Shown one piece after another: positions 7,927-15,669 of a stretch of DNA of 21,586 nucleotides. The notes under the pieces were generated by a model, which saw nothing but the letters and a program-made list of their open reading frames with translations, was not told the origin of the DNA and searched no databases. The stretch spans positions 1 to 21,586 of the IMG/VR virus record IMGVR_UViG_3300032163_000007. The stretch is one strand, 5' to 3'. The DNA is from a virus. How positions within the stretch are numbered: position 1 is the stretch's first letter; the number at the start of each line of letters is the position of its first letter. Position numbers and translations under genes: made by a program.

Positions 7927-9339
7927 ATGCAAGTAATAGGCAAACGTGAGCAGCGCTCAACATTGAATTACCCCTTTGATTTAAGTGGTACCAGCACTTG
8001 GGGTAACACAAGCAATCTTCCTGAAGCTAGATTTGATGCAGCTTTATGTTATGACTCTCTTAACGCTAGACTTATTATAGGAGGTGGCCGTACAGACGCT
8101 ACCTATACTGCTCTTGCTACAACAAAGGTGTCCTATGATGGAGTTACTTGGGCAGCAGGACCGTCTTGCGCGGGTCTCTATGGGCATAAGATGGTTCAAT
8201 TTGGTAATGATCTTTGGGTTACTGGTGGACATACCTCAGGTGGAGATGTTAGAAATAACATAGCTATATCTGTTGGGGGCACGGCTAGCTTCACAGATAA
8301 CTTAGGTGGGTCTGGCATGACTGTAGCCAGAGGCTACCACGGCTCAGTAGTATTCAATGGTAAGCTATATGTTATTGGTGGAGAAGGTTCTGGTGGGAGC
8401 TATCTTAATTCTATCTCTTATAACTCCTCATACCCAGCAGCTTTTACTACCGTTACCCCAGCAGCTATGTGGGCAGGTAGAAAAGGACTTGGCTGCATAG
8501 TATTTCAAGGCAAGGTATGGGTAATCGGAGGACAGACTGGAAGCAGCGCCTATGACAACCAAATATGGTGGTCAAGCTCTCCAGAAACTAGCTGGACTCA
8601 GGTAACTCCGGTTGTAACAGGAGGGTCTCTATTTGGAGGCAGATCCGGCATGTCCTTATTTATATATAATGGGAAGATGTACCTGTTTGGTGGTTTTAAT
8701 GGCACTACATACCTGTCTGACCTGTATAGTACAGTAGATGGAACAAATTGGGTTGTAGAATCGGTATCTGTCACAGGTCTCGCAGGAGCTGGGTATGCGT
8801 CTGCATTAACGGCTTTTTCGAACCAGATATTTTACATGGGTGGGATCACAGGAACAAACGCATCTCCAACATACACAGGAGCTGTTTGGACCTACCCACA
8901 AGACCAGCAAGCCACTTATGGGAACCTACACGTAGTAGGTACCATGCATGCAAAGAAGCTTTGGAGCTACGCTATTGGAGCATACTACGCAGACTTGGGA
9001 GAGTACTTTTACTGCGATGAGAACTTACCTAATGGTACTCCTGTGTCTATCATAGGATATCGAAAAGTAGGTAGGTACAACGGAAAGAACTTTGCTGGAA
9101 TTATAACTATAAACTCTGGTGTGTACATGGGAGAAGACCTTAAAGGATTACCTAACACAGCACTAGTGGGACTTGCAGGTACCGTGTCTATGTGCGTTGA
9201 TGATCCTTCTATTGAGACTGGGGATGAGATTACTGCAGTAGGCTTTGAGTTTGTTAAGAAGACGAAAGAGACCCAACCAGTTCTAGCTATAGCTCAAACT
9301 TCCTATAACAAGGGTAGCGTTATAGTCTTAAAGACCTAG
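7927..9339 (+). CDS. Six-bladed Kelch propeller adhesin with C-terminal Peptidase_G2-like domain
   Basis: This 470-residue protein starts at ATG 7927, six bases after TAGGAG; that site overlaps the previous stop codon. Six Kelch units are visible, each ending in a double glycine near residues 52, 100, 151, 201, 255 and 305 (LIIGGG, LWVTGG, LYVIGG, VWVIGG, MYLFGG, IFYMGG), with aromatic and Trp residues between. The set is complete for a six-bladed beta propeller. Residues 330-345 (YGNLHVVGTMHAKKLW) echo the linker of the preceding fibre. Residues 350-470 contain YYADLGEYF, a GD-E-I turn and a final VIVL strand, like the Peptidase_G2/intramolecular-chaperone ends of some phage fibres; I do not see proof of self-cleavage. 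It is most likely a second host-recognition protein. Kelch propellers bind sugars or proteins. Confidence 0.8.
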   Translation: MQVIGKREQRSTLNYPFDLSGTSTWGNTSNLPEARFDAALCYDSLNARLIIGGGRTDATYTALATTKVSYDGVTWAAGPSCAGLYGHKMVQFGNDLWVTGGHTSGGDVRNNIAISVGGTASFTDNLGGSGMTVARGYHGSVVFNGKLYVIGGEGSGGSYLNSISYNSSYPAAFTTVTPAAMWAGRKGLGCIVFQGKVWVIGGQTGSSAYDNQIWWSSSPETSWTQVTPVVTGGSLFGGRSGMSLFIYNGKMYLFGGFNGTTYLSDLYSTVDGTNWVVESVSVTGLAGAGYASALTAFSNQIFYMGGITGTNASPTYTGAVWTYPQDQQATYGNLHVVGTMHAKKLWSYAIGAYYADLGEYFYCDENLPNGTPVSIIGYRKVGRYNGKNFAGIITINSGVYMGEDLKGLPNTALVGLAGTVSMCVDDPSIETGDEITAVGFEFVKKTKETQPVLAIAQTSYNKGSVIVLKT

Positions 9340-9364
9340 ACCACTACAACCAAGGAGTCGTAAT

Positions 9365-9949
9365 ATGACATTTAGTTGGACAAACACCAATACTCCCTGC
9401 AGTCGAAATAGTGCAAATGGGAATAACCCCTCGCCTGTTGCTACGACAAGTATAGCTAAAGCTGCAGATCTTAATGAGGTCAGATCAGCTGTAGAGGGAA
9501 TCTATGGCTACTACCACGGCAAAGATGTAGCCTGCCCAGTTGCTCCCTCTTGGGATGGTGTAATGGCTTCTGCAGTGGCTGGAAATATTGTAAGCGCCTC
9601 CCATATAAATGAGCTGAGATATGCAGTAAACGCGCTACGTACTACTTACAACGTCTGTGACTGTAATGGTCCTCATTGCTACGATCAAGGCAACTGTAGC
9701 AGTGGTTATTGTTGCTGGAATTGGTGTAATCCACAGGATAGAGATCGAAGATACTCTTATTTTGGGCAGCCAGGAGCATTTGCTTGGACTGGCTCTGATC
9801 CGGAGAGTGATGTGAATCCTAAGCGAGTAGGAGCATCAAAGCCCGTATCAGCAGGTGCTATACAAGAACTAAGAAATGCCATCGACACAATGAACAACGC
9901 CAGTACCTGGGGTGGCAGACAGAGTTCAGGAAATAACCTAACATTCTAA
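9365..9949 (+). CDS. Cysteine-rich protein with three ELR repeats; candidate radical SAM substrate
   Basis: This 194-residue protein starts at ATG 9365 after AAGGAG at 9352-9357. It contains three related units: AKAADLNEVRSAVEGI (31-46), VSASHINELRYAVNAL (76-91) and VSAGAIQELRNAIDTM (161-176). Each follows a stretch with W, in units 1 and 3 as FSWT and FAWT. Units of this 'F-W-T ... V-x-A-x-x-x-N-E-L-R-x-A-I' type occur as tandem modules in phage and bacterial surface proteins. Between units 2 and 3 is a Cys-rich loop with C98, C100, C105, C111, C116, C117 and C121, seven cysteines in 24 residues; C12 and C57 lie elsewhere. No signal peptide is visible. The radical SAM gene begins 11 bases downstream, so the loop may be modified by it. 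Alternatives are a metal-binding or disulphide knot. Position after the adhesins suggests a virion protein. Confidence 0.75.
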   Translation: MTFSWTNTNTPCSRNSANGNNPSPVATTSIAKAADLNEVRSAVEGIYGYYHGKDVACPVAPSWDGVMASAVAGNIVSASHINELRYAVNALRTTYNVCDCNGPHCYDQGNCSSGYCCWNWCNPQDRDRRYSYFGQPGAFAWTGSDPESDVNPKRVGASKPVSAGAIQELRNAIDTMNNASTWGGRQSSGNNLTF

Positions 9950-9960
9950 AAGGGAAATTT

Positions 9961-11361
9961 ATGTACACTTGGGCCACGCTCAACCTAACGAATCAATGCA
10001 ACCTTTCTTGCACTTACTGCTTCGAGAGAGTGAGGAACGCGAAAGCCATGTCTTTTGAGGAAGCCAAAGACATTATCGATGAGCTTCTTTCTCATAATGA
10101 CGGAAAGACTCCTCTCAGTTTGTGGCTATTTGGCGGGGAGCCTACTCTTGTTCCAGAGCTAACAGTAGAAATTATACACTACATTAATGAGACCACTTCT
10201 ATAAGAAAGACTTTTTTAGGTGTTGTTATGTTTACTAATGGACTACTCTGGTCCCAAGATATAATTGATGAAATGTTAAAAAGCTCCGGCTACACCTCCT
10301 ACAACATACAAATATCTTACGATGGAGACTCAAATTCAGCACGAGATCGAGGAAACCTAGCACTTAGAACGGCTACGGAACAAAACATGTTAAAGTATAT
10401 AGATTCTGGGTTAAAGGCTACTATACGGTCTACAATAACTCCAGAAAGCTATGTTCCAGGGACACTATACAACCTGCTACAGCTCTCCCATCAGATTGGT
10501 ATATCTTTTGCAGCGAACTTCCTATCTGAGGCTTTCTCTTATTCTCCAGAAGTGGTAGAGGCCATTAAACAGGATCATGAAAGATGCGCTGAGCAGATTT
10601 TGGAATGGTACCGCGCAGATGATTTGGGGGAGTATGTATTTTATAGCTTTGACCCTCGCATATTTTATAATGACTCAGAAAAAGGCTGCTCAGTTACTCA
10701 AGGTAACGCCGTTAGTTTTTTACCAGGAGACCCCACCGAATATGTTTGTAACTACGCTGCGAGTCATCCTGAAGCGGAGTTTCGAGTTAAGTCTGAATGT
10801 GCCACATGTGATGTTCCAGGTTGTAACCTATGCGGGTTGCAGGAGTCTGTTGAGGGTCCTCTTGATGAATCATTCTGTGACTTCAAGAAAATGATATACA
10901 GGGATGTTTTGCTAAAGTTTAGAGATGACCTTATCAAAGAGGGGTTGGCATTTATTCCCAAAGAGGACGACCTTTTTGTAATCCGTATGCTAGAGAGTAC
11001 TTTTGCATTTTTATATCCTCTGCGCCCAGAGCATATGGGGACCTTTATGCCTAATCTACCCCCTCCTCACCATTTTCGAAGTCTCAGTGAGTACTTGAGA
11101 CATACTGCATTCGTATTATTGGACCTAGCTCAAAGTATTTTGAATAGGGAAGGACTTCTCAGAGAATTAGGAGTTGACATTCAAACCAAAGACGATGTAT
11201 ACTCGTACTTAACGTATTTAGTAGGGCAAGTCATCAGTTTTAAGTATGCTACTCCGGACGCTAAGTTCATTAAGTTAGATACTTTTGACGCAATTACCCT
11301 GATGTTTATGTTGTTAGAAGCGACGAAGCCCTTAGAGACTGTAAAAAGTAATGCAGCATGA
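9961..11361 (+). CDS. Radical SAM enzyme with SPASM-type auxiliary-cluster domain
   Basis: This 466-residue protein starts at ATG 9961 after AAAAGGGA. Residues 13-20 read CNLSCTYC, the CX3CX2C motif that binds the [4Fe-4S] cluster of radical SAM enzymes. LFGGEP at 56-61 is the GGE motif that contacts SAM, and VVMFTNGLL and IQISYDG are later barrel strands. The second half has C243, C263, then C280-x2-C283-x4-C288-x2-C291 and C306, the spacing of a SPASM domain with two auxiliary clusters. Enzymes of this group modify ribosomally made peptides (thioether, C-C or C-O crosslinks, quinohaemoprotein maturation) or sulfatases. Residues 320-466 are a helical extension I cannot assign. The partner is unproven, but the cysteine-rich gene immediately upstream is the obvious candidate. 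The Cys ligands make the enzyme class secure; the substrate is inference. Confidence 0.9.
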   Translation: MYTWATLNLTNQCNLSCTYCFERVRNAKAMSFEEAKDIIDELLSHNDGKTPLSLWLFGGEPTLVPELTVEIIHYINETTSIRKTFLGVVMFTNGLLWSQDIIDEMLKSSGYTSYNIQISYDGDSNSARDRGNLALRTATEQNMLKYIDSGLKATIRSTITPESYVPGTLYNLLQLSHQIGISFAANFLSEAFSYSPEVVEAIKQDHERCAEQILEWYRADDLGEYVFYSFDPRIFYNDSEKGCSVTQGNAVSFLPGDPTEYVCNYAASHPEAEFRVKSECATCDVPGCNLCGLQESVEGPLDESFCDFKKMIYRDVLLKFRDDLIKEGLAFIPKEDDLFVIRMLESTFAFLYPLRPEHMGTFMPNLPPPHHFRSLSEYLRHTAFVLLDLAQSILNREGLLRELGVDIQTKDDVYSYLTYLVGQVISFKYATPDAKFIKLDTFDAITLMFMLLEATKPLETVKSNAA

Positions 11362-11379
11362 AAGCATAATTAAAAAGAG

Positions 11380-13446
11380 ATGTTAGTACCAGCACTATAT
11401 TTTAAACGAGTAACGAAGTACTTTCCAGCACTACTTAAGAAGTATGAGGGGCAAAAGAAGGATTCGGGTCCTCTAGTTCACAGATACGTCTATAAAGAGA
11501 TGAACGCTAGTGGTGAATGGGATTATATCTATCCTGAGGACTTACAGCGTATGGAGAGAGAAAAGGGTCCTGAGCTTGACAAGTTCCAAAGAAGTAAGAA
11601 CTATAAGTCAAATATGCGCCGCATACAAAAGCTTCAAGAGGAACAGAAGCAGAACCCAGCAAAATATGAAGAGAATAAGTTATTGGCTAGTACTCAGAGA
11701 GCCGAAGAGCCTCCTCCTAAGATATCTCCTGCAACTTTAAAAGCAAAGAAGCTTGAGTATGGCATGGATCCAGATGCTACTGCTACCTGGTTTGTAGATA
11801 CTGAGACAGGAGAAATCCGTCCAGTTATGAGGGAGCACGAAGATGTTCCTGCTGACCGTAGAGGGATACAGATACTTCCTGGAGATATTATAAAATATGA
11901 CCAGACCAAAGCGGCACATTATACTAAAGCGGAAAAAGGCGAAGATGGCAACTTTAAGAATCCTGCGGGCAAGGCAAAGAGTACTGAGGGCATATTTATG
12001 GGTCAATCTGAAGACGATCCAAATATGGCAGTAGTAGCTGTACACAGCGGAAACAGAAATGGAAAATATCTGGTTCCTATGAGTAGTATCAAACACCATC
12101 TAACACATCCTGAGAAGCATGCCGAGAAGCAAAAGGAGGTTCAGGCAACTGCAGCTTATAAGAAGAATTTAAAAGAGAGCTTGTGGAAGAAGGAATATGG
12201 ATCCCCGGGGATGTCCGTAAAAGAAATAGATGCACTCTTCCTGGCTCAGCCCGAGATAAGCGGTGGAGAGAGAACTACTACCGACCCAGAGACCGGAGAA
12301 ACAAAGACAGTGAAGATTCAGGGAATAATTCCTAAACTAGAGAACAGGCTTAAAAAGATTTTCTATCTATCAGACTTTGCCAAGAATGAGCTTACTGGAT
12401 ACTTACAGGATTTCTGCACAGACTCTTCAAAAACTCAACTAGTTAGATTGGCTTCACAGAGGGAGTCTGAGGGCTATGTAGATGAGGAGACAGGAGAAAC
12501 TGTAGAGGGTACAGGAGCTCCAGCAGCTGGTATTAGTAATAGGGTCATGACTAGACGCGCTAAAGGCATCATTGACCATCTCAATAATACGCAGACGCAC
12601 GCGCTAGCTGGTTGGTGTAAGGAAGTTATCGCAGGGAAATTTGGTATGTCCGAGTTCACTGGAGACGATATGCACAACACTATACGCTATATGAAGGTAC
12701 TTCAAGAGCTTCAGGCGAAAAACGTCGGGGATGTTACGAAGCTACCTATGAAGGCGAAGGCTGAGGGTCTCAAGCAGTCTATGATAGATAGGTTCCATGG
12801 AACCATAGCTAAACACACGAGAACGCTTGATAACGCCTTCACAGATATAGGCACTAACTACGACCCCGAAGTAAAAGCAGCAGCTAAAGAGAAGCTAAAC
12901 GGGTACATAGCCAAGGCTAAGGTAGCTATAGAAAATCTCGATAAGAAGCCTATTAGTTACTTCGAAGATCTAGTAACAACATACGACCGCTACGTATCCT
13001 TTAAGCAACTCAGTGACATAAATTCCGCCGAGGGTGTTGGTGACAGGAATATAGAGGTGTCCAACTCTATGTACGAGGGAGCAAGCGGCAGGGACACTAG
13101 AAATAAGAAGGCCCTAGAGCACTTTCAAAAGTATCTGCCTAAGATTAAGACACTTCTTCAGGGTACTGGAATGACTGAAGCACAGGTCCAGAGACTCGTT
13201 GACTATCATACAAGCTTAGACACGGGTCAAACGGAATATGAACCCTGGCAGGGCTCGGACGCGGAAGCAGCCCTTACAAAAATAGGGAAAGAGCATCCAG
13301 AGACTATGGACACCCTTAACGAGCTGATAGCTCAGGGCTTGAATCTGGCTGCAGATAAAGACAAAGACCTTTACGGTGAAGACTTCGAAGATGAGGATGA
13401 GTATGACAGTGACTTCGATCCAGCTGACAACACATCTTCTTATTAA
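11380..13446 (+). CDS. Unrecognised 688-residue protein, charged, with acidic C-terminal tail
   Basis: Start ATG 11380 is the only reasonable one, but its AAGAG abuts the ATG, so initiation looks weak and coupling to the radical SAM gene 18 bases upstream is likely. Residues 30-52 (VHRYVYKEMNASGEWDYIYP) resemble the 'xYxYKxxNxxGxWxYIYP' opening seen in many large phage proteins of unknown role. A charged helical stretch follows (55-125). Residues 165-237 look like a small beta barrel (PGDIIKYD, VVAVHSGNRNGKYLVPMSSI). Three short D-x-E-T-G-E turns occur at 140-145, 302-307 and 368-373. The rest is helical, and the last 30 residues are strongly acidic (YGEDFEDEDEYDSDFD). It sits between the radical SAM gene and the replication block. 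I cannot assign a function; virion interior, DNA-associated or polyvalent roles are all possible. Confidence 0.7.
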   Translation: MLVPALYFKRVTKYFPALLKKYEGQKKDSGPLVHRYVYKEMNASGEWDYIYPEDLQRMEREKGPELDKFQRSKNYKSNMRRIQKLQEEQKQNPAKYEENKLLASTQRAEEPPPKISPATLKAKKLEYGMDPDATATWFVDTETGEIRPVMREHEDVPADRRGIQILPGDIIKYDQTKAAHYTKAEKGEDGNFKNPAGKAKSTEGIFMGQSEDDPNMAVVAVHSGNRNGKYLVPMSSIKHHLTHPEKHAEKQKEVQATAAYKKNLKESLWKKEYGSPGMSVKEIDALFLAQPEISGGERTTTDPETGETKTVKIQGIIPKLENRLKKIFYLSDFAKNELTGYLQDFCTDSSKTQLVRLASQRESEGYVDEETGETVEGTGAPAAGISNRVMTRRAKGIIDHLNNTQTHALAGWCKEVIAGKFGMSEFTGDDMHNTIRYMKVLQELQAKNVGDVTKLPMKAKAEGLKQSMIDRFHGTIAKHTRTLDNAFTDIGTNYDPEVKAAAKEKLNGYIAKAKVAIENLDKKPISYFEDLVTTYDRYVSFKQLSDINSAEGVGDRNIEVSNSMYEGASGRDTRNKKALEHFQKYLPKIKTLLQGTGMTEAQVQRLVDYHTSLDTGQTEYEPWQGSDAEAALTKIGKEHPETMDTLNELIAQGLNLAADKDKDLYGEDFEDEDEYDSDFDPADNTSSY

Positions 13447-13477
13447 AGTAAGCTTTTAATAATTTATAGAATCAGGT

Positions 13478-14284
13478 ATGCCAAAAAAGAATTTAGGAGT
13501 AACCTATAAGTTAATGCCATGCTCTATGGAGGAGCATGAGGGTGTTAAGCAGATGATACTCTTTTATAGAGATCTGATTCAGAGAAGATTTAGGGTCAAT
13601 GTCTATGGGTTTTTGAAGAAGAACCTCAGAGAAATGAAGTCTTGGAACAAGCTATACTTATCATATAAGTGGCTAAAAGAGGAGGGTATAAATGTTAAGG
13701 AATATTGGCAGGTGGTTGTACATAACTTTGAGCCGAGTATCTTCAAACATGCCTATCCTTTTCTAATTAACGCAAAGGCTTATGAAGGCCTTTACATTAG
13801 TGGAGTAGATCTCACAAAAAGAGAAAACGGAGGAGCCAACTCTACTAAATTCTCGTCTAGTTTCCATGTTACACTCAAGGTGATAGGTAGAGACCTTATA
13901 ACACTTAAAAAGCTTAAGATATCGAATAAAGCGATGGCTGACACTGATATAATGCTAGACTTCCTAGGCTTCTTCACCAATACCTTCATATTGTCAGATT
14001 TAACCTTATTTATAGCTCTAGCAGAGCAACCAAAGCTGTTCGAAAGTTACTTTTTGGATTTACACAGGCGTAAAGATATCAAGCTACTTCATAATAGGCT
14101 GTTCTATGATCAGGTAGAGTATGATAAGCTCGTTGAGTACCGAAAGATCATGGAAAGCTACATTGATCAGCGCATTGATACTGAACGAGATATGTATTTA
14201 TTAAATCCGTCGGGATTTTTGATAGGATTACAGAACGATCTAGAGGAGGTCAATTATATGATTAGTGAGGCACCATGCAAGTAA
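13478..14284 (+). CDS. Unrecognised 268-residue protein upstream of the helicase
   Basis: I take ATG 13478 as start; the ribosome binding site is poor (CAGG directly upstream), and ATG 13514, with AGGAG at 13495-13499, is an alternative although the spacing is long. The product is helical and basic, with many Lys, Tyr and Phe residues, and has no motif I recognise. It overlaps the DnaB-type helicase gene by ten bases. Proteins in that place in other phages are sometimes helicase loaders or replication-initiation factors; that is a positional guess, since I see no Walker motif or known loader signature. This gene begins the replication block after the 31-base gap at 13447-13477, where nothing else is evident. 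Confidence 0.65.
   Translation: MPKKNLGVTYKLMPCSMEEHEGVKQMILFYRDLIQRRFRVNVYGFLKKNLREMKSWNKLYLSYKWLKEEGINVKEYWQVVVHNFEPSIFKHAYPFLINAKAYEGLYISGVDLTKRENGGANSTKFSSSFHVTLKVIGRDLITLKKLKISNKAMADTDIMLDFLGFFTNTFILSDLTLFIALAEQPKLFESYFLDLHRRKDIKLLHNRLFYDQVEYDKLVEYRKIMESYIDQRIDTERDMYLLNPSGFLIGLQNDLEEVNYMISEAPCK
14242..14250 (+). promoter_or_regulatory. Strong internal ribosome binding site before an in-frame ATG and the helicase start
   Basis: TAGAGGAGG at 14241-14249 is an excellent Shine-Dalgarno sequence inside the end of the 268-residue gene. The ATG at 14258 is in frame with that gene and would yield only MISEAPCK before its stop at 14282-14284. The helicase ATG at 14275 lies just inside this short frame and has its own GTGAGG at 14265-14270. 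The arrangement fits ribosome loading followed by coupled initiation of the helicase. Confidence 0.4.
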
Positions 14285-15669
14285 AACAATATGAATTTGA
14301 TGAAGAGTTTCAATGGAAGATTCTAGCACTCATGGTGCAAGAGGATAATCTTGTCAGAGATCATTATGATACTCTACACTCATCTTTCTTTACTAATCCT
14401 ATCTTTCAGAATCTGTGTAGAATTATAACTGAGTTCGTAACCAAATATGGAGTGCCTCCTTCTGAGGATATTCTTATTGAGCTGGTAAGGACATTCACAA
14501 ACAGAGATATCTACAGAGCTGAGCAAGAGCTATATATGGACATCACCAAGGAGCTTTATGCATTCTCTCTAAAGGGTAAAGATTACATCCTTGATCAGAT
14601 TATTGGATTTGGTAAGCATAGAGCTCTAGAGAACGCTATTCTTAAGAGTGTGGAACTTCTTAAGGATCATGAGTATGAGAAGATAACATCAGTAATACAG
14701 GAGGCTGCAAGAGTGGGCGTAAGCAAAAAGAATATAGGATCATTTTATTTGGATGGTGCAGACGCACGTACGTTAAAGAGAAGCATGCCACCTAGAAGTG
14801 TTGTACCAACAGGCTTTGCTGATTTAGATAAGTATCTAGAGGATGGTGGGATGCATGCACAGGAGTTAGCTTTTATTCTAGCTCCGTCTAGCGCTGGTAA
14901 ATCACTGATGTTAGGGAACCTGGCCAGGAACGCACTACTTAACAGGTTTAAGGTGCTGTATATAACTCTCGAAATGAGTATTGAGCAGATTGAGACCCGT
15001 TTAGACAGCATGTTCGTGGAAACAAGGAAAAAGGAATTAAAGCATAAGGGAGAGAACCTGACATCCAAGATGAAGGCAGTTAAGCTCCTTGGTGGTAACA
15101 TCCATATCCAGCACTTCCCCTCCAAGTCAATCACAACTAATGACATTATTGCGTACATAGATATGTTAAGAGTTACATATAATTTTGAACCAGACATCCT
15201 CTTTGTAGATTATGCTGATCTTATGAATCCCGTTGATCCCCAAAAGGATGAGCGTTTGAGACAGGCTAAAGCCTTTGAAGATCTCTTCTCTCTTGCAGGT
15301 ACTCTTCAGATTCCAGTGTGGACAGCTACTCAAGCTAATGCCAGTGCCTATACTGCAGCCAAAGAAAAGCGCAACATCGAGATGCAGGATGCTAGTGAGA
15401 GCAAAAATAAAGCTTTTACTGCGGATCTAGTTGTTAGTTTGCAGAGCTTAGAAAAATCTCCAGATGGTAGTACAGGTAGAAGCAGACTCTACATAGCCAA
15501 GTACCGTCACGGGGTATCTCAAGTGGCACATGAGATTGATGTCAATTATGACACTATGACAATGCACACGACTGGAAAGCAATTCTCAGATGTAGAAAAA
15601 GATAAGAAGCGCATCAAAGAATTATTTAATGCCCCGATAGAGGAGGAAGCTGATGGCAACAAAAAGTAA
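14275..15669 (+). CDS. DnaB-type replicative DNA helicase
   Basis: This 464-residue protein has the DnaB layout. Residues 1-150 are a helical N-terminal domain (EFQWKILALMVQED, FFTNPIFQNLCRII). Residues 178-430 are the RecA-type ATPase. Walker A is APSSAGKS (203-210), the catalytic glutamate lies in TLEMS (E233), Walker B is ILFVDYADL with D312, the glutamine sensor is in TATQAN (Q353), and KYRHG (409-413) carries the arginine finger R411. The hexamer unwinds DNA ahead of the fork and works with the primase encoded two genes downstream. It starts at ATG 14275 and ends in a 17-base overlap with the kinase-like gene. Length and motifs are normal for phage helicases. Confidence 0.93.
   Translation: MQVKQYEFDEEFQWKILALMVQEDNLVRDHYDTLHSSFFTNPIFQNLCRIITEFVTKYGVPPSEDILIELVRTFTNRDIYRAEQELYMDITKELYAFSLKGKDYILDQIIGFGKHRALENAILKSVELLKDHEYEKITSVIQEAARVGVSKKNIGSFYLDGADARTLKRSMPPRSVVPTGFADLDKYLEDGGMHAQELAFILAPSSAGKSLMLGNLARNALLNRFKVLYITLEMSIEQIETRLDSMFVETRKKELKHKGENLTSKMKAVKLLGGNIHIQHFPSKSITTNDIIAYIDMLRVTYNFEPDILFVDYADLMNPVDPQKDERLRQAKAFEDLFSLAGTLQIPVWTATQANASAYTAAKEKRNIEMQDASESKNKAFTADLVVSLQSLEKSPDGSTGRSRLYIAKYRHGVSQVAHEIDVNYDTMTMHTTGKQFSDVEKDKKRIKELFNAPIEEEADGNKK

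Noticed and set aside
9961-11361. Radical SAM enzyme as a DNA hypermodification or queuosine-pathway enzyme.
   Set aside because: The SPASM cysteine set and the neighbouring cysteine-rich gene point to a peptide substrate, and no other deazaguanine or thymidine-modification gene is in the window; it is kept only as an alternative.
13447-13477. Gap between virion and replication genes as a terminator or promoter.
   Set aside because: No stem followed by a T run and no clear promoter boxes are visible; AAGCTT is only a short palindrome.
14745-15197. 150-codon open frame on the minus strand.
   Set aside because: It lies wholly inside the helicase ATPase domain, has no ribosome binding site of note and its composition is that of a complement of coding sequence.
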